Shown here: one piece after another, positions 15,976 through 24,743 of the stretch
Layout: each line of letters starts with the position of its first letter
Numbering within the stretch: the first letter of the stretch is position 1
Source: Burkholderiales bacterium
GTDB lineage: Bacteria; Pseudomonadota; Gammaproteobacteria; Burkholderiales; Burkholderiaceae
Direction: 5' to 3'
Assembly: GCA_947371645.1 (NCBI GenBank)
Contig: CANBQJ010000024.1
Coordinates: 1 to 28,827 of the forward strand
DNA length: 28,827 nt
Notes under the pieces: model-generated
What the model was told of the DNA's origin: nothing
The model's input: only the letters and a program-made list of their open reading frames with translations
Database searches by the model: none
Program-made: the position numbers and the translations under genes

Positions 15976-17937
15976 ATGCAGCACCGCCAAGACATTGACG
16001 GCCTTCGGGCCGTGTCGGTCATTCCCGTCATTCTTTTTCATGCCGGGCTCCAGTGGTTCAAAGGGGGCTTCGTCGGTGTGGACGTCTTCTTCGTCATCAG
16101 CGGTTACCTGATCACCGGCATCATCTGGGCGGAACTGCAGACCCGCACCTTCAGCATCGCCAGCTTCTACGAACGCCGTGCCCGCCGCATCCTGCCAGCG
16201 CTGTTCCTGGTGATGTTCGCCTGCCTGCCAGCGGCCTGGCTGCTCATGACCCCACAAGACCTGCGCAGTTTCTCGCAGAGCCTGATCGCCGTGCCGGTGT
16301 TTTCTTCCAACATCTTGTTCTGGCTCAGCAGCGGCTATTTTGAAACTTCGGCTGAACTCAAACCCCTGCTTCACACCTGGAGCCTGGCTGTCGAAGAACA
16401 GTACTACGTCTTCTTTCCAATTTTGCTGATGCTGCTGGCGCCTTGGGGCAGGCGGCGGGTTGCAGCGGTATTGGGTGCGCTGTTGCTGCTGAGCCTGGGG
16501 CTGGCTCAGTACCAGTCCGCGGCCAACCCTGATCAGGCTTTTTACCTGCTGCCCACCCGCGTCTGGGAATTGCTGTTGGGCGCCCTGCTGGTCATGACAC
16601 CCCTTCAACAGCACATGCGCAGCGGCCCTTTGGTCTGGCGTCAGGCGGCCAGCCTCACAGGGCTGGCGATGATCGTCGGGGCGATGTTCACCTTTGACAA
16701 GCACACGCCCTCGCCCAGTGTCTACACCTTGATCCCCACCGTGGGCGCGACCTTGGTGATCGCCTGTGCCACGCCCGAGACCTGGGTGGCCAGGCTGCTG
16801 TCGGCCCGTTGGCTGGTGGGCATCGGGCTCATCAGCTACAGCGCCTACCTTTGGCACCAGCCGCTTTTCGCCTTTGCCCGCCATCAGAACCTGGAGGCGC
16901 CCAGCTCGCAGACGATGGCCATGCTCGTGCTCCTGACCTTTGCACTGGCCTACCTCAGCTGGCGATTCGTTGAAACGCCGATGCGCCGCCAGCGCGCACT
17001 CAGCCGGGCCCAGATTTTTGGCGCTTCTGCCGCCCTGGCCAGCATGCTCATGGCGGTGGGCCTGGCTGGCCACATGGTCAAGATCAAGACCTGGTGGGAG
17101 TTCCAGAACCCGGGCCTGGTCAACGTGTCAAGGCCAGACGCGCTGGGGCCCACGCAGGATTGCAGGGCGCAGTTGGGCGGCCTGGGCGACGCCAGCTGCA
17201 CGGTCGTTGGCAGCGGCCCGCGCAAGGTTGTCGTCTGGGGAGACTCCCACGCCAAGGCCCTGATGGCCGGCCTGCCGCATCCGGAAGGCGTGACCATGTA
17301 CGTCATCTCGCACCTCGGATGCCCGCCCCTGGTCGGGGTGCACCGTTTTGATGGGCTGGGGACATCGGGCAACTGCAGTGATCCCGCCGTGCTCGGGCAC
17401 TATGCCGGCTTCATCCAGTCGCTCAAGCCCGACTCGGTCATCCTGGTTGGCCGATGGACGCTCTACCTCAACGGCTTCATCAAGGCGGGCTTGCCGCAAG
17501 CCCAGCATCACTTCTTGTCCGATGGGGACGACCAGGCCGCACTGACGTCGGCGACCTACCGCATCGACATGATGGCCCGCCACCTGCAAGAAACGATCGG
17601 CCTCTTTTCGCCCCATGCGCAGGTGATCGTGCTGACCCAGCCCATCGACCTGGCCAGCTTCAACTACCGCGAAGTCGAGCACACCAACTTCGCCGCACCC
17701 GCAAGCGCCATCCTGGCCTGGCACCACGCCGAGCTGGAGATGTTCTCGCGTCTGGCGCCAGACCCGAAGGTCAAGGTGGTGGACGTGAAAAAGCTGTTTT
17801 GCAACGACCAGGCCTGCCGCACCCGCGTGGACGGCACATTGCTCTATGCCGATGACAACCACCTGTCTGCCTTTGGCTCACGGATCGTCTGGCAGTCGCT
17901 GGGCGACAGCATCCAGTACGCAGCCACCGAGGAGTGA
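15976..17937 (+). CDS. OafA/YrhL-type membrane O-acyltransferase with C-terminal SGNH domain
   Basis: This 653-residue protein has an acyltransferase-3 domain (residues ~1-360, about ten membrane helices) and a C-terminal SGNH hydrolase-like domain (~400-650). The N-terminus IDGLRAVSVIPVILFHAG carries conserved R11 and H22. SFYERRARRILPAL and SLAVEEQYYVFFP are other family marks. The SGNH part has S424 in WGDSHAK and the DxxH pair D626/H629 in DDNHLSAFGS, so both halves look active. Known relatives transfer acetyl groups onto O-antigen, exopolysaccharide or peptidoglycan. The target here is unknown, and no LPS glycosyltransferases adjoin it. The start is ATG 15976: family members begin a few residues before IDGLRA, and the longer TTG frame from 15943 adds an atypical N-terminus. 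Confidence 0.93.
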   Translation: MQHRQDIDGLRAVSVIPVILFHAGLQWFKGGFVGVDVFFVISGYLITGIIWAELQTRTFSIASFYERRARRILPALFLVMFACLPAAWLLMTPQDLRSFSQSLIAVPVFSSNILFWLSSGYFETSAELKPLLHTWSLAVEEQYYVFFPILLMLLAPWGRRRVAAVLGALLLLSLGLAQYQSAANPDQAFYLLPTRVWELLLGALLVMTPLQQHMRSGPLVWRQAASLTGLAMIVGAMFTFDKHTPSPSVYTLIPTVGATLVIACATPETWVARLLSARWLVGIGLISYSAYLWHQPLFAFARHQNLEAPSSQTMAMLVLLTFALAYLSWRFVETPMRRQRALSRAQIFGASAALASMLMAVGLAGHMVKIKTWWEFQNPGLVNVSRPDALGPTQDCRAQLGGLGDASCTVVGSGPRKVVVWGDSHAKALMAGLPHPEGVTMYVISHLGCPPLVGVHRFDGLGTSGNCSDPAVLGHYAGFIQSLKPDSVILVGRWTLYLNGFIKAGLPQAQHHFLSDGDDQAALTSATYRIDMMARHLQETIGLFSPHAQVIVLTQPIDLASFNYREVEHTNFAAPASAILAWHHAELEMFSRLAPDPKVKVVDVKKLFCNDQACRTRVDGTLLYADDNHLSAFGSRIVWQSLGDSIQYAATEE

Positions 17938-18000
17938 GTGCCTCCCGCGTGCTGCCGAGGTCGCTGGTGTAAGCTGAGCGCCCCCGAGCACGAGGTGTGA

Positions 18001-18642
<642 letters not shown>

Positions 18643-18728
18643 AGTCACCACCTGTTGCGCTCACTGCTTGAGGACACCCTCCGCAGCCCTTAGAGTTTTT
18701 GGCTCTGGATCTCCTCAAGGGTGTGCGC

Positions 18729-21623
18729 ATGGCGCTGATTTACAAACGTGGTTCGAAAGGTGCTGACGTCAACGCGATCCGTGCGGCCCTGGCCAAGGCC
18801 ATGGGCGCAGACGCAGCGGCCTACCCCAAGCTGGCTCAGGGTGACGAGATCGACCTCACGGTCGACGCGGCCATACGCCAGTGGCAAGCGGCCATGGGCA
18901 TGCAAGCCGACGGTGTGCTGGGGCCCTGCGCCCTGAACGTGCTGGGCGTCCGCCAGGACCCACCGCTGGCCACCCCTTTGTCGCTGGAACTGGTCAAGCC
19001 CCTGTTCCCCTTCACCAAGCCAGCCAACATCGCCCGCTACCTGCCGTATGTGAGCGCCGCCTTGCGGGCCCACAAACTGTTGACGCGCGACCTGGTGCTC
19101 ACCGCACTGGGCACCATCCGCGCAGAGACAGAAGGCTTTCTGCCCTTGTCCGAAGGCATCAGTGTTTACAACACGCCTTCGGGCAGTGCCCCGTTCAGCG
19201 CTTATGAGAAGCCCAAGAACGCCTTGGGCAACACCCAGCCAGGTGACGGCGCGCGGTTCAAAGGCAGAGGCTTCGTGCAGCTCACCGGGCGCAGCAACTA
19301 CGCGCAGTTCGGCCCCTTGCTGGGCGTAGACCTTTGCGCGGAGCCTGACCTGGCCAACGGCCCGGAGGCCGCCGCCTGCTTGCTGGCCGTCTTCCTCACC
19401 AGCCGTCTGGACAAACTGCGCGCAGCCCTGGCCAAACCTGACCTGGCCGCCGCGCGCAAGCTCGTCAACGGTGGCTCTCATGGGCTGGACCGCTTCACCT
19501 CTGTGTTTGACCTGGCCAAGTCCCATTGGCCTGCGGCCACAGCCGGGGTGAGCAAGCGCCTGGGCAAAGGCAAGACCGCGACCTTGCTGGCGGCCAGCGC
19601 CCAGCCCAAGGCCAGCACGCCACAACGCAATGCCCGCCGCGATGCCCCCGACCTGCGCGACCGCCCCTACACGCCGCCGCCCGTCAGCCTGGCGGCACAC
19701 TTTCCAGACGCCGCGCAGATCCGCACGCTGCTGCCACGCTATGCCAAAGCGGGCCTGGTGCTGGACCAGGGACAGGAAGGCGCCTGCACGGGCTTCGGCC
19801 TGGCCAGCGTCATCAACTTCCTGCGCTGGCGTCAGGCCGACTTCCCCGCCAGGCTGAGCTCGGTGAGCCCACGCATGCTCTACAACCTGGCGCGCCGCTA
19901 CGACGAGTACACCGGCGAAGACTACGAAGGCTCCAGTTGCCGCGGGGCCATCAAAGGCTGGTTCAACCACGGGGTCTGCCTGAGCGACGACTGGCCCTAT
20001 CACGCCACAGAACCCGTCCAGCCTCGGTATGGCTATGCGGATCGCGCGGTCGATCACACCCTGGGCGTGTACTACCGCATCGACTGCAAGCTCATCACCG
20101 ACCTGCAGGCGGCCATCCAGGCCGTGGGGGCGGTGTATGTCTCCGCGGCCACCCACGAGGGTTGGCAGACCGTGCCCAACCGCAAGAAGCCCCCCATCAG
20201 CCACGATGACCTGCCCGTGATGGCCTTCGACGGGCGGCCTGGCCTGGCAGGCGGTCACTCGTTCTCGCTGGTGGGCTACAACCCGCAAGGCTTCGTGGTC
20301 CAGAACTCCTGGGGCAAGGACTGGGGTGCGGGCGGCTTTGCCGTGCTGCGCTACGAAGACTGGCTGACCAACGCGATGGACGCCTGGGTGGTGTCTCTGG
20401 GCGTGCCGGGTGTGGTGGCGGGTCGCGTGGCATGCCGTGGCCAGGCTGCCGCAGCCAAGGCCGGGTCGGCCGACACATCCCAATGGTGGTCACCGGACAA
20501 GGCCTACCAGCACAGCGTGGTGCTGGGCAACGATGGCCGCGTGGAGAAGTACCTCACCCCTGATGAGCGCACGCGCTCGCTGGCCTACCAGGCGAGCGTC
20601 CTGCCCACCACCTGGTTCCGCGAGCAAGGCGGCAAAGGCCCCAAGCGCCTGGTGATCTATGCCCACGGAGGCCTCAACAGCGAGTCCGATGCCATCGACC
20701 GCGCACGTGCCATGGGCCGCTACTTCCTGGGCAACGGTTGCTACCCGCTGTTCCTGGTCTGGAAGACCGGGCTGATCGAATCGATCCGCGACATCATTTC
20801 GGACCGCAAGCAAAAGCAGCCTGCGGGCTCCGGCTTGCTGGACAGGCTGGTGGAGGCCTCCGACCAGGGCATCGAGAAGGCCATCGGGCGCCCCTTCGTC
20901 AAACCCATCTGGTCCGAGATGAAGGAAAACGCGCGCCTGGCCTACGAGTCCATGCGCGGCGGCGACCAGCTGGTGCGCGCGCTGGTGTCCCTCATGGACC
21001 TTTGGGGCGACCAGCTGGAGATCCACCTGGTGGGGCATTCGGCGGGCTCCATCACCCTGGGCCACCTGCTGAGCAACCTGGCCGCGAGGGAACCGCTGAA
21101 GGGCCGCCCGGTGCTGGACTGGGTCAAGGGCGTGCACCTGTACGCGCCAGCCTGCACCGTGGCCTTTGCCAACCAGCATTACGCCAGCCTGCCTCAGGTC
21201 ATGGACCGCCTCCGGGTCTCGCTGCTGTCTGACCAACTTGAGCTGGACGACAACACCGTGGGCATCTACCGCAAGTCGCTGCTTTACCTTGTGGCCAACA
21301 GCCTGGAGTCGGACCTGCGCACGCCCATCCTGGGCATGGAGCGCGGGTTCAGAGGGCAGGAAACCGGCTGGGACGGTTCTTCGCCCACCGTGAGCGCACT
21401 GAGCACCTGGCGCGAAGCCGCGGCCCTCCACAAGGTGGACACGCGCCTCACGGTGCTTCAGTCGCCCAAGGTGACCACCTACGCGCTGGGCAGCGAGAAG
21501 AAGCAGATCGATGCCGGCCACGGCAGCTTTGACAACGATGTGGATGTGGTCACGGCCACGCTGCAAGCCATCGTGGGCGGCCAGGTGCTTCAACCGCCCG
21601 TCTCCGACTTGCGCGGTTTCTGA
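18729..21623 (+). CDS. Four-module hydrolase: peptidoglycan-binding, GH19-like, papain-type C1 peptidase, GHSAG alpha/beta-hydrolase
   Basis: This 964-residue protein has no signal peptide or membrane helix. Residues ~1-70 form a PG_binding_1-like domain (DLTVDAAIRQWQAAMGMQADGVLG). Residues ~75-270 resemble a GH19 chitinase/endolysin domain, with candidate catalytic E133 in RAETEGF and GRGFVQLTGRSNY. Residues ~300-560 form a papain-family C1 peptidase with oxyanion Gln in DQGQEGAC, nucleophile C353, H510 in GGHSFSLVGYN and N526 in QNSWGKDWGAGGF. Residues ~580-964 look like an alpha/beta-hydrolase: AHGGLN, nucleophile S771 in LVGHSAGS, and a possible H931 in GHGSFDND. All four active or binding sites look intact. 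The start is ATG 18729, preceded by AAGG; the frame extends to TTG 18699. It may be an antibacterial effector, a phage-derived lysin or a cell-wall remodelling enzyme. No immunity gene, VgrG, holin or phage gene is nearby. Each domain call is solid; the overall role is unknown. Confidence 0.88.
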   Translation: MALIYKRGSKGADVNAIRAALAKAMGADAAAYPKLAQGDEIDLTVDAAIRQWQAAMGMQADGVLGPCALNVLGVRQDPPLATPLSLELVKPLFPFTKPANIARYLPYVSAALRAHKLLTRDLVLTALGTIRAETEGFLPLSEGISVYNTPSGSAPFSAYEKPKNALGNTQPGDGARFKGRGFVQLTGRSNYAQFGPLLGVDLCAEPDLANGPEAAACLLAVFLTSRLDKLRAALAKPDLAAARKLVNGGSHGLDRFTSVFDLAKSHWPAATAGVSKRLGKGKTATLLAASAQPKASTPQRNARRDAPDLRDRPYTPPPVSLAAHFPDAAQIRTLLPRYAKAGLVLDQGQEGACTGFGLASVINFLRWRQADFPARLSSVSPRMLYNLARRYDEYTGEDYEGSSCRGAIKGWFNHGVCLSDDWPYHATEPVQPRYGYADRAVDHTLGVYYRIDCKLITDLQAAIQAVGAVYVSAATHEGWQTVPNRKKPPISHDDLPVMAFDGRPGLAGGHSFSLVGYNPQGFVVQNSWGKDWGAGGFAVLRYEDWLTNAMDAWVVSLGVPGVVAGRVACRGQAAAAKAGSADTSQWWSPDKAYQHSVVLGNDGRVEKYLTPDERTRSLAYQASVLPTTWFREQGGKGPKRLVIYAHGGLNSESDAIDRARAMGRYFLGNGCYPLFLVWKTGLIESIRDIISDRKQKQPAGSGLLDRLVEASDQGIEKAIGRPFVKPIWSEMKENARLAYESMRGGDQLVRALVSLMDLWGDQLEIHLVGHSAGSITLGHLLSNLAAREPLKGRPVLDWVKGVHLYAPACTVAFANQHYASLPQVMDRLRVSLLSDQLELDDNTVGIYRKSLLYLVANSLESDLRTPILGMERGFRGQETGWDGSSPTVSALSTWREAAALHKVDTRLTVLQSPKVTTYALGSEKKQIDAGHGSFDNDVDVVTATLQAIVGGQVLQPPVSDLRGF

Positions 21624-22124
21624 AGCCTGAAGCGCTGGCGCCCACCTTGAAGGGCGCCAGCGCGCTGCATCTGCTTACGGGCCGTGTGCAACACCGGTCT
21701 GTTCAAGCGATCCATGAGGCCCGGGGGCACCCCGGTGCCCCGCCAAAGCGGCGGACATGGCCTCCTGCGCTGTAAGAATAGTCTGAATACGTATCGGATA
21801 TGGCCTCGCGAATGCAGGCCAGATGCACCCGTCCCCCCGGTGCAAGGTTCACCCACGATCGCGCCGCTGCAATGGTGTGTCTGCCTCGGACATCTTGTTT
21901 CGGGTGCACACCAGACCACACGACTGCAAAGTGGGCCGTCGATAGCATCCCATCAACAAGAAGCATGGCGGACGCTGATGGGCGCCGACCTCAAAGCCAA
22001 AGTGCGTCTAGGCCTGAATCCAGGCCGATGACATTTCGCAGTATCGATGCGCACGTCGCGCATCTGGCTTTGCCGTTGTTGTCACTGCTTTCAGCAATGT
22101 GCGAGGCTGCCCTTCCTCCACACC
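21624..22124. other. Intergenic region of about 500 bases with palindromes but no supported gene
   Basis: I see no frame here with a family motif, a good ribosome-binding site and a sensible start. It holds the hairpin at 21633-21662, a perfect GC-rich palindrome GGGGCACC-CC-GGTGCCCC at 21724-21741, and a small palindrome ATACGTAT at 21787-21794 within an AT-richer patch (21774-21801) that could hold a promoter. The rest looks like ordinary spacer or decayed sequence. An ATG at 22047 in frame with the lipoprotein is rejected as its start. Confidence 0.5.
21633..21662 (+). terminator. Strong hairpin after the multidomain hydrolase
   Basis: A perfect 11-bp inverted repeat (CGCTGGCGCCC / GGGCGCCAGCG, 8-base loop) begins 10 bases after the stop. 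No T tract follows, so it may act as a 3' stabiliser or as an atypical terminator. Confidence 0.6.
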
Positions 22125-23696
22125 ATGTCACGTCATTTCGCTTCTTATCGTACCCGCTTCCCCGTCCTTTCTCGCCATCAATTGCTCAGTGAAATCGCTG
22201 TAGCCTGCGCCCTGCTCAGTGCCTGTGGTGGCGGTGGCAGCTCACCCAGCACCAACAGCACCACCGATGCCTCAAGTCAGGCGGCCGCAGATGCCGCCGC
22301 GCAGATCGCCCGCCTGCACAGGACATACACGGCGCCGGTCACCACGACACCTGCCCCCGTCAGCACAAGCCCCACGGTCATCACACCCGCGCCAGCCGTC
22401 GTCAGCACCACGGTCAGCCTCAGCCCCAGCGCCACCGACTTCCCCAACCCCGATCGCGGCTTCTATGCCTGGGGTGGCAGCAACTTCATCACGGCGTTCG
22501 ACCTGGGCAGCATTCAGGGTGGCTATGCCAGCGGCATGCGCCTGGCCCTGGCCAGCGTCCCCCTTGACCTCTACCGCACCAGCGACCTGCCGGCTTCCTT
22601 CCTGTCCACCTTGTCGGCCCGCTTTGCGGCTGTGCGCGCTGCAGGCATGAAGGTGACCTTGCTCTTTGCCTATGACTTCACCGCCGGTGGCAACGACGCC
22701 ACCTCTGCGCAGATCAAGCGGCACCTGGAGCAACTCCAACCCATCCTGGCTGCCAATGCCGACGTGATCCCCTACATGCGCGCAGGCTTCATTGGTGCCT
22801 GGGGCGAATGGCACTCCTCCAAGTCCGGCAACTCCTGCGGCTACAACTCCGGCACCACCTCTTGCACGACGTCGGATGCCAACCGCGCCATCGTGCGTGA
22901 TGCCTTGCTGGCCAACGTGCCTGCGACCACCCAGATCGGCTTTCGCTACCCCAGCGATTTGCAGCACTGGTACCCGCTGGCCGATGGCCCGGCTCGTGTG
23001 GGCGCGCACAACGACTGCTTCCTGGCAGGGCCCACCGACACGGGCACCTACACCTCATCGACCCAACGCCCCTATGTGCAGACGCTCACGCAGCGGGCTT
23101 CGTTTGGTGGAGAGACCTGTGAGAACGCCGAAGCGCCCTTGCGCAGCACCTGCGCAGACATCCTCAGCGAAGGGGCCCAGTATCACCTGGCCTGGCTCAA
23201 CAGCACCTATGCACCATCGGTCATGAGTGCCTGGAAGAGCGGCGGCTGCTACAGCCAGGTGTCTCGCACCATGGGCTATCGCCTGCAGCTGGATGCGCTC
23301 ACGCACAACACCACTGCAGCACTGGGCAGCACCGCCTCGTTCGCGGTGGACCTGCGCAATGTGGGGTGGGCCCGCATGTTCACGCCGCGCAAGCTGGTGG
23401 TCACGCTGCGCCACAAGACTTCAGGCGCCACCATCACGGGGGCAGCTGGCGACCTCAGCACGCTGGTCTCTCAGGCCAGCGGCTCCACCCGCATCAGCGT
23501 GACGGTGCCCATCCCTGCGGGTGCCCAGACCGGCGACTATGACGTGCTGTTGTCTGCGCCCGACATCTTCACCTCCACGGCTTCGGATGCGCGCTTTGCC
23601 GTTCGGTTTGCCAACGCCGACAACCCCGCAGCCGCCCAGGTCTGGGAGGCTGCTTCGGCCCGCTTCGTGATGGGAAGCACCGTTCGCATCAACTGA
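22125..23696 (+). CDS. Secreted lipoprotein with DUF4874/DUF4832-like domains
   Basis: This 523-residue predicted lipoprotein has a signal region ending in lipobox L31-S-A-C34, then a glycine run and a Ser/Thr/Ala/Pro-rich linker (~35-115). The following domain opens with DFPNPDRGFYAWGG and contains YMRAGFIGAWGEWHSS, the signature I associate with DUF4874. A DUF4832-like part follows (RVGAHNDCFLAGPTDTGTY, then a beta-rich C-terminus with FAVDLRNVGWARMF). These families are thought to be glycan-active TIM-barrel plus beta-sandwich proteins, but the biochemistry is uncharacterised. The chosen ATG 22125 puts the lipobox at a normal distance; starting at 22047 would add a Cys-rich, implausible leader. 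It sits just upstream of an EPS operon, so a role at the cell surface polysaccharide is a reasonable guess. Confidence 0.82.
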   Translation: MSRHFASYRTRFPVLSRHQLLSEIAVACALLSACGGGGSSPSTNSTTDASSQAAADAAAQIARLHRTYTAPVTTTPAPVSTSPTVITPAPAVVSTTVSLSPSATDFPNPDRGFYAWGGSNFITAFDLGSIQGGYASGMRLALASVPLDLYRTSDLPASFLSTLSARFAAVRAAGMKVTLLFAYDFTAGGNDATSAQIKRHLEQLQPILAANADVIPYMRAGFIGAWGEWHSSKSGNSCGYNSGTTSCTTSDANRAIVRDALLANVPATTQIGFRYPSDLQHWYPLADGPARVGAHNDCFLAGPTDTGTYTSSTQRPYVQTLTQRASFGGETCENAEAPLRSTCADILSEGAQYHLAWLNSTYAPSVMSAWKSGGCYSQVSRTMGYRLQLDALTHNTTAALGSTASFAVDLRNVGWARMFTPRKLVVTLRHKTSGATITGAAGDLSTLVSQASGSTRISVTVPIPAGAQTGDYDVLLSAPDIFTSTASDARFAVRFANADNPAAAQVWEAASARFVMGSTVRIN

Positions 23697-23731
23697 TGCC
23701 GCCGGGCCCCACACGCCCAAGCCCCGCCCCC

Positions 23732-23747
23732 AGCCCTTGAACGGGCT
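23732..23747 (+). repeat. Small hairpin between the lipoprotein gene and the EPS regulator
   Basis: AGCCC-TTGAAC-GGGCT is a 5-bp perfect stem with a 6-base loop, 4 bases upstream of the larger terminator hairpin. It may be part of a tandem terminator. Confidence 0.4.
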
Positions 23748-23750
23748 CGG

Positions 23751-23778
23751 AAAACGCCTGCCACCCGGTAGGCGTTTT
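23751..23778 (+). terminator. Terminator after the DUF4832-type lipoprotein gene
   Basis: A perfect 9-bp stem (AAAACGCCT / AGGCGTTTT, 10-base loop) lies 54 bases after the stop. The A and T runs sit in the stem, so it could work on either strand. It separates the lipoprotein gene from the EPS operon. Confidence 0.75.
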
Positions 23779-23781
23779 GCT

Positions 23782-23793
23782 TGGTTACAACCA
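23782..23793. promoter_or_regulatory. TGGTT-AC-AACCA palindrome upstream of the FNR-type regulator
   Basis: A perfect 5-bp inverted repeat with a 2-base centre, 3 bases past the terminator and 113 bases before the regulator start. It does not match the FNR box TTGAT-N4-ATCAA. An operator role is only a possibility. Confidence 0.3.
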
Positions 23794-23895
23794 GCACATT
23801 CGCCGCCGGACTCACGGTGGTCTCCGATTGCTGGCGGCGGGTGCAAGCCGGATGCTGAATGCCTGTGTACGAGATGTTTCGTCACACCCCATATC

Positions 23896-23901
23896 AGGAG
23901 G
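23896..23901 (+). promoter_or_regulatory. Ribosome-binding site deciding the regulator start
   Basis: AGGAGG ends 5 bases before ATG 23907. It is the best Shine-Dalgarno in this part of the window and excludes the in-frame ATG at 23859. Confidence 0.88.
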
Positions 23902-23906
23902 TTCAC

Positions 23907-24743
23907 ATGCATCCCAGTGCGAGCACGCTTGGCAGCAACGATCACGCCTATTGGCATGCATCCAGGCGCCGCCTGGCACCGCTGTCCGGGCAAGCGCACA
24001 TGGCCGACCTGCTGCGGGTGATGGGCGCGGACAGCGACACGGGCCACAACTGGGATGCCCAGCTCGGTGTTCACGTCTGGTGCTTGCGTGAGGGTGCGGT
24101 GCTGTTTCACGAAGGTGCCGCCACGGAAAGCCTGTTCGTCGTGAGGTCGGGCAGCTTCAAATGCGTCAAGCTTTCCGAAGATGGCTACAACCAGGTGGTC
24201 GCGTTTGCCGGGCCCGGTCAGGTGCTGGGTTTCGAGTCCCTTCACCGAGGCGAGCACCGCAACAGCGCCATCGCCATGGAGGTCTCCAGCGTGTTTGCGC
24301 TGCCAGTGAAGGGCCTGGACAGCCGGCGCCAACAGTCGCCCGCCTTCGACATGGCCTTGCAGATGGCCATCAGCCGCCAGCTGGATGGCGCAGGCGACAT
24401 CGCTGACCTGATGGCCGCCGTGGCGGCTGACGTGCGCCTGGCCAGGTTCCTGCTGTGGATGTCCCGTCGCTTTGCCGCAGTGGGCCAATCGCCCCTGCGC
24501 TTTCAGTTGCGCATGTGCCGGCGCGACGTGGCCAGCCTGCTCGGCGTCGCCCACGAGACCGTCAGCCGCTCGTTTTCGAACCTGGCAGGCGAAGGCCTGA
24601 TCAAGGTGCTCAACCGGGACATCACCATCCTGGACATGCCCGGCCTGCTCGACCGTGCACGTTGCACGCGTGGCCTCAGCGAGTTGCCGCACGTGCCACA
24701 CGCCGGCACGACACACGGTTTGGCCCAAGCCGCCTTGGCATGA
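23907..24743 (+). CDS. Crp/Fnr-family transcription regulator of the EPS operon
   Basis: This 278-residue protein has a cyclic-nucleotide-binding-like beta roll (~50-150, with LREGAVLFHEGAATESLFVVRSGSFKCVKLSEDG) and a C-terminal winged helix (~170-245). The recognition helix has E217-x-x-S220-R221 (HETVSRSF), the FNR-type DNA-reading triplet. The segment after the beta roll (GFESLHRGEHRNSAIAMEVSSVFALP) also resembles FNR more than CRP. The N-terminus lacks the FNR cluster cysteines (the first Cys is residue 59), so oxygen sensing through [4Fe-4S] is unlikely, and no clear cAMP-pocket signature is seen. The effector is unknown. Its stop overlaps the next start (ATGA), making it the first gene of the EPS operon, so self-regulation of the cluster is likely (inference). 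Confidence 0.92.
   Translation: MHPSASTLGSNDHAYWHASRRRLAPLSGQAHMADLLRVMGADSDTGHNWDAQLGVHVWCLREGAVLFHEGAATESLFVVRSGSFKCVKLSEDGYNQVVAFAGPGQVLGFESLHRGEHRNSAIAMEVSSVFALPVKGLDSRRQQSPAFDMALQMAISRQLDGAGDIADLMAAVAADVRLARFLLWMSRRFAAVGQSPLRFQLRMCRRDVASLLGVAHETVSRSFSNLAGEGLIKVLNRDITILDMPGLLDRARCTRGLSELPHVPHAGTTHGLAQAALA

Noticed and set aside
18729..21623. Interpretation of the multidomain hydrolase as part of a prophage lysis cassette
   Set aside because: No holin, spanin, tail, capsid or integrase gene flanks it; tadA lies upstream and a lipoprotein gene downstream.
22047..22124. Upstream ATG extending the lipoprotein by 26 residues
   Set aside because: The added leader is Cys-rich and would put the lipobox about 60 residues in, too far for a normal lipoprotein signal; ATG 22125 gives a normal signal.
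24455..24739. Upstream extension of the PRODH-like frame
   Set aside because: It lies out of frame within the Crp/Fnr coding sequence, and the ATGA overlap at 24740-24743 gives a natural start.
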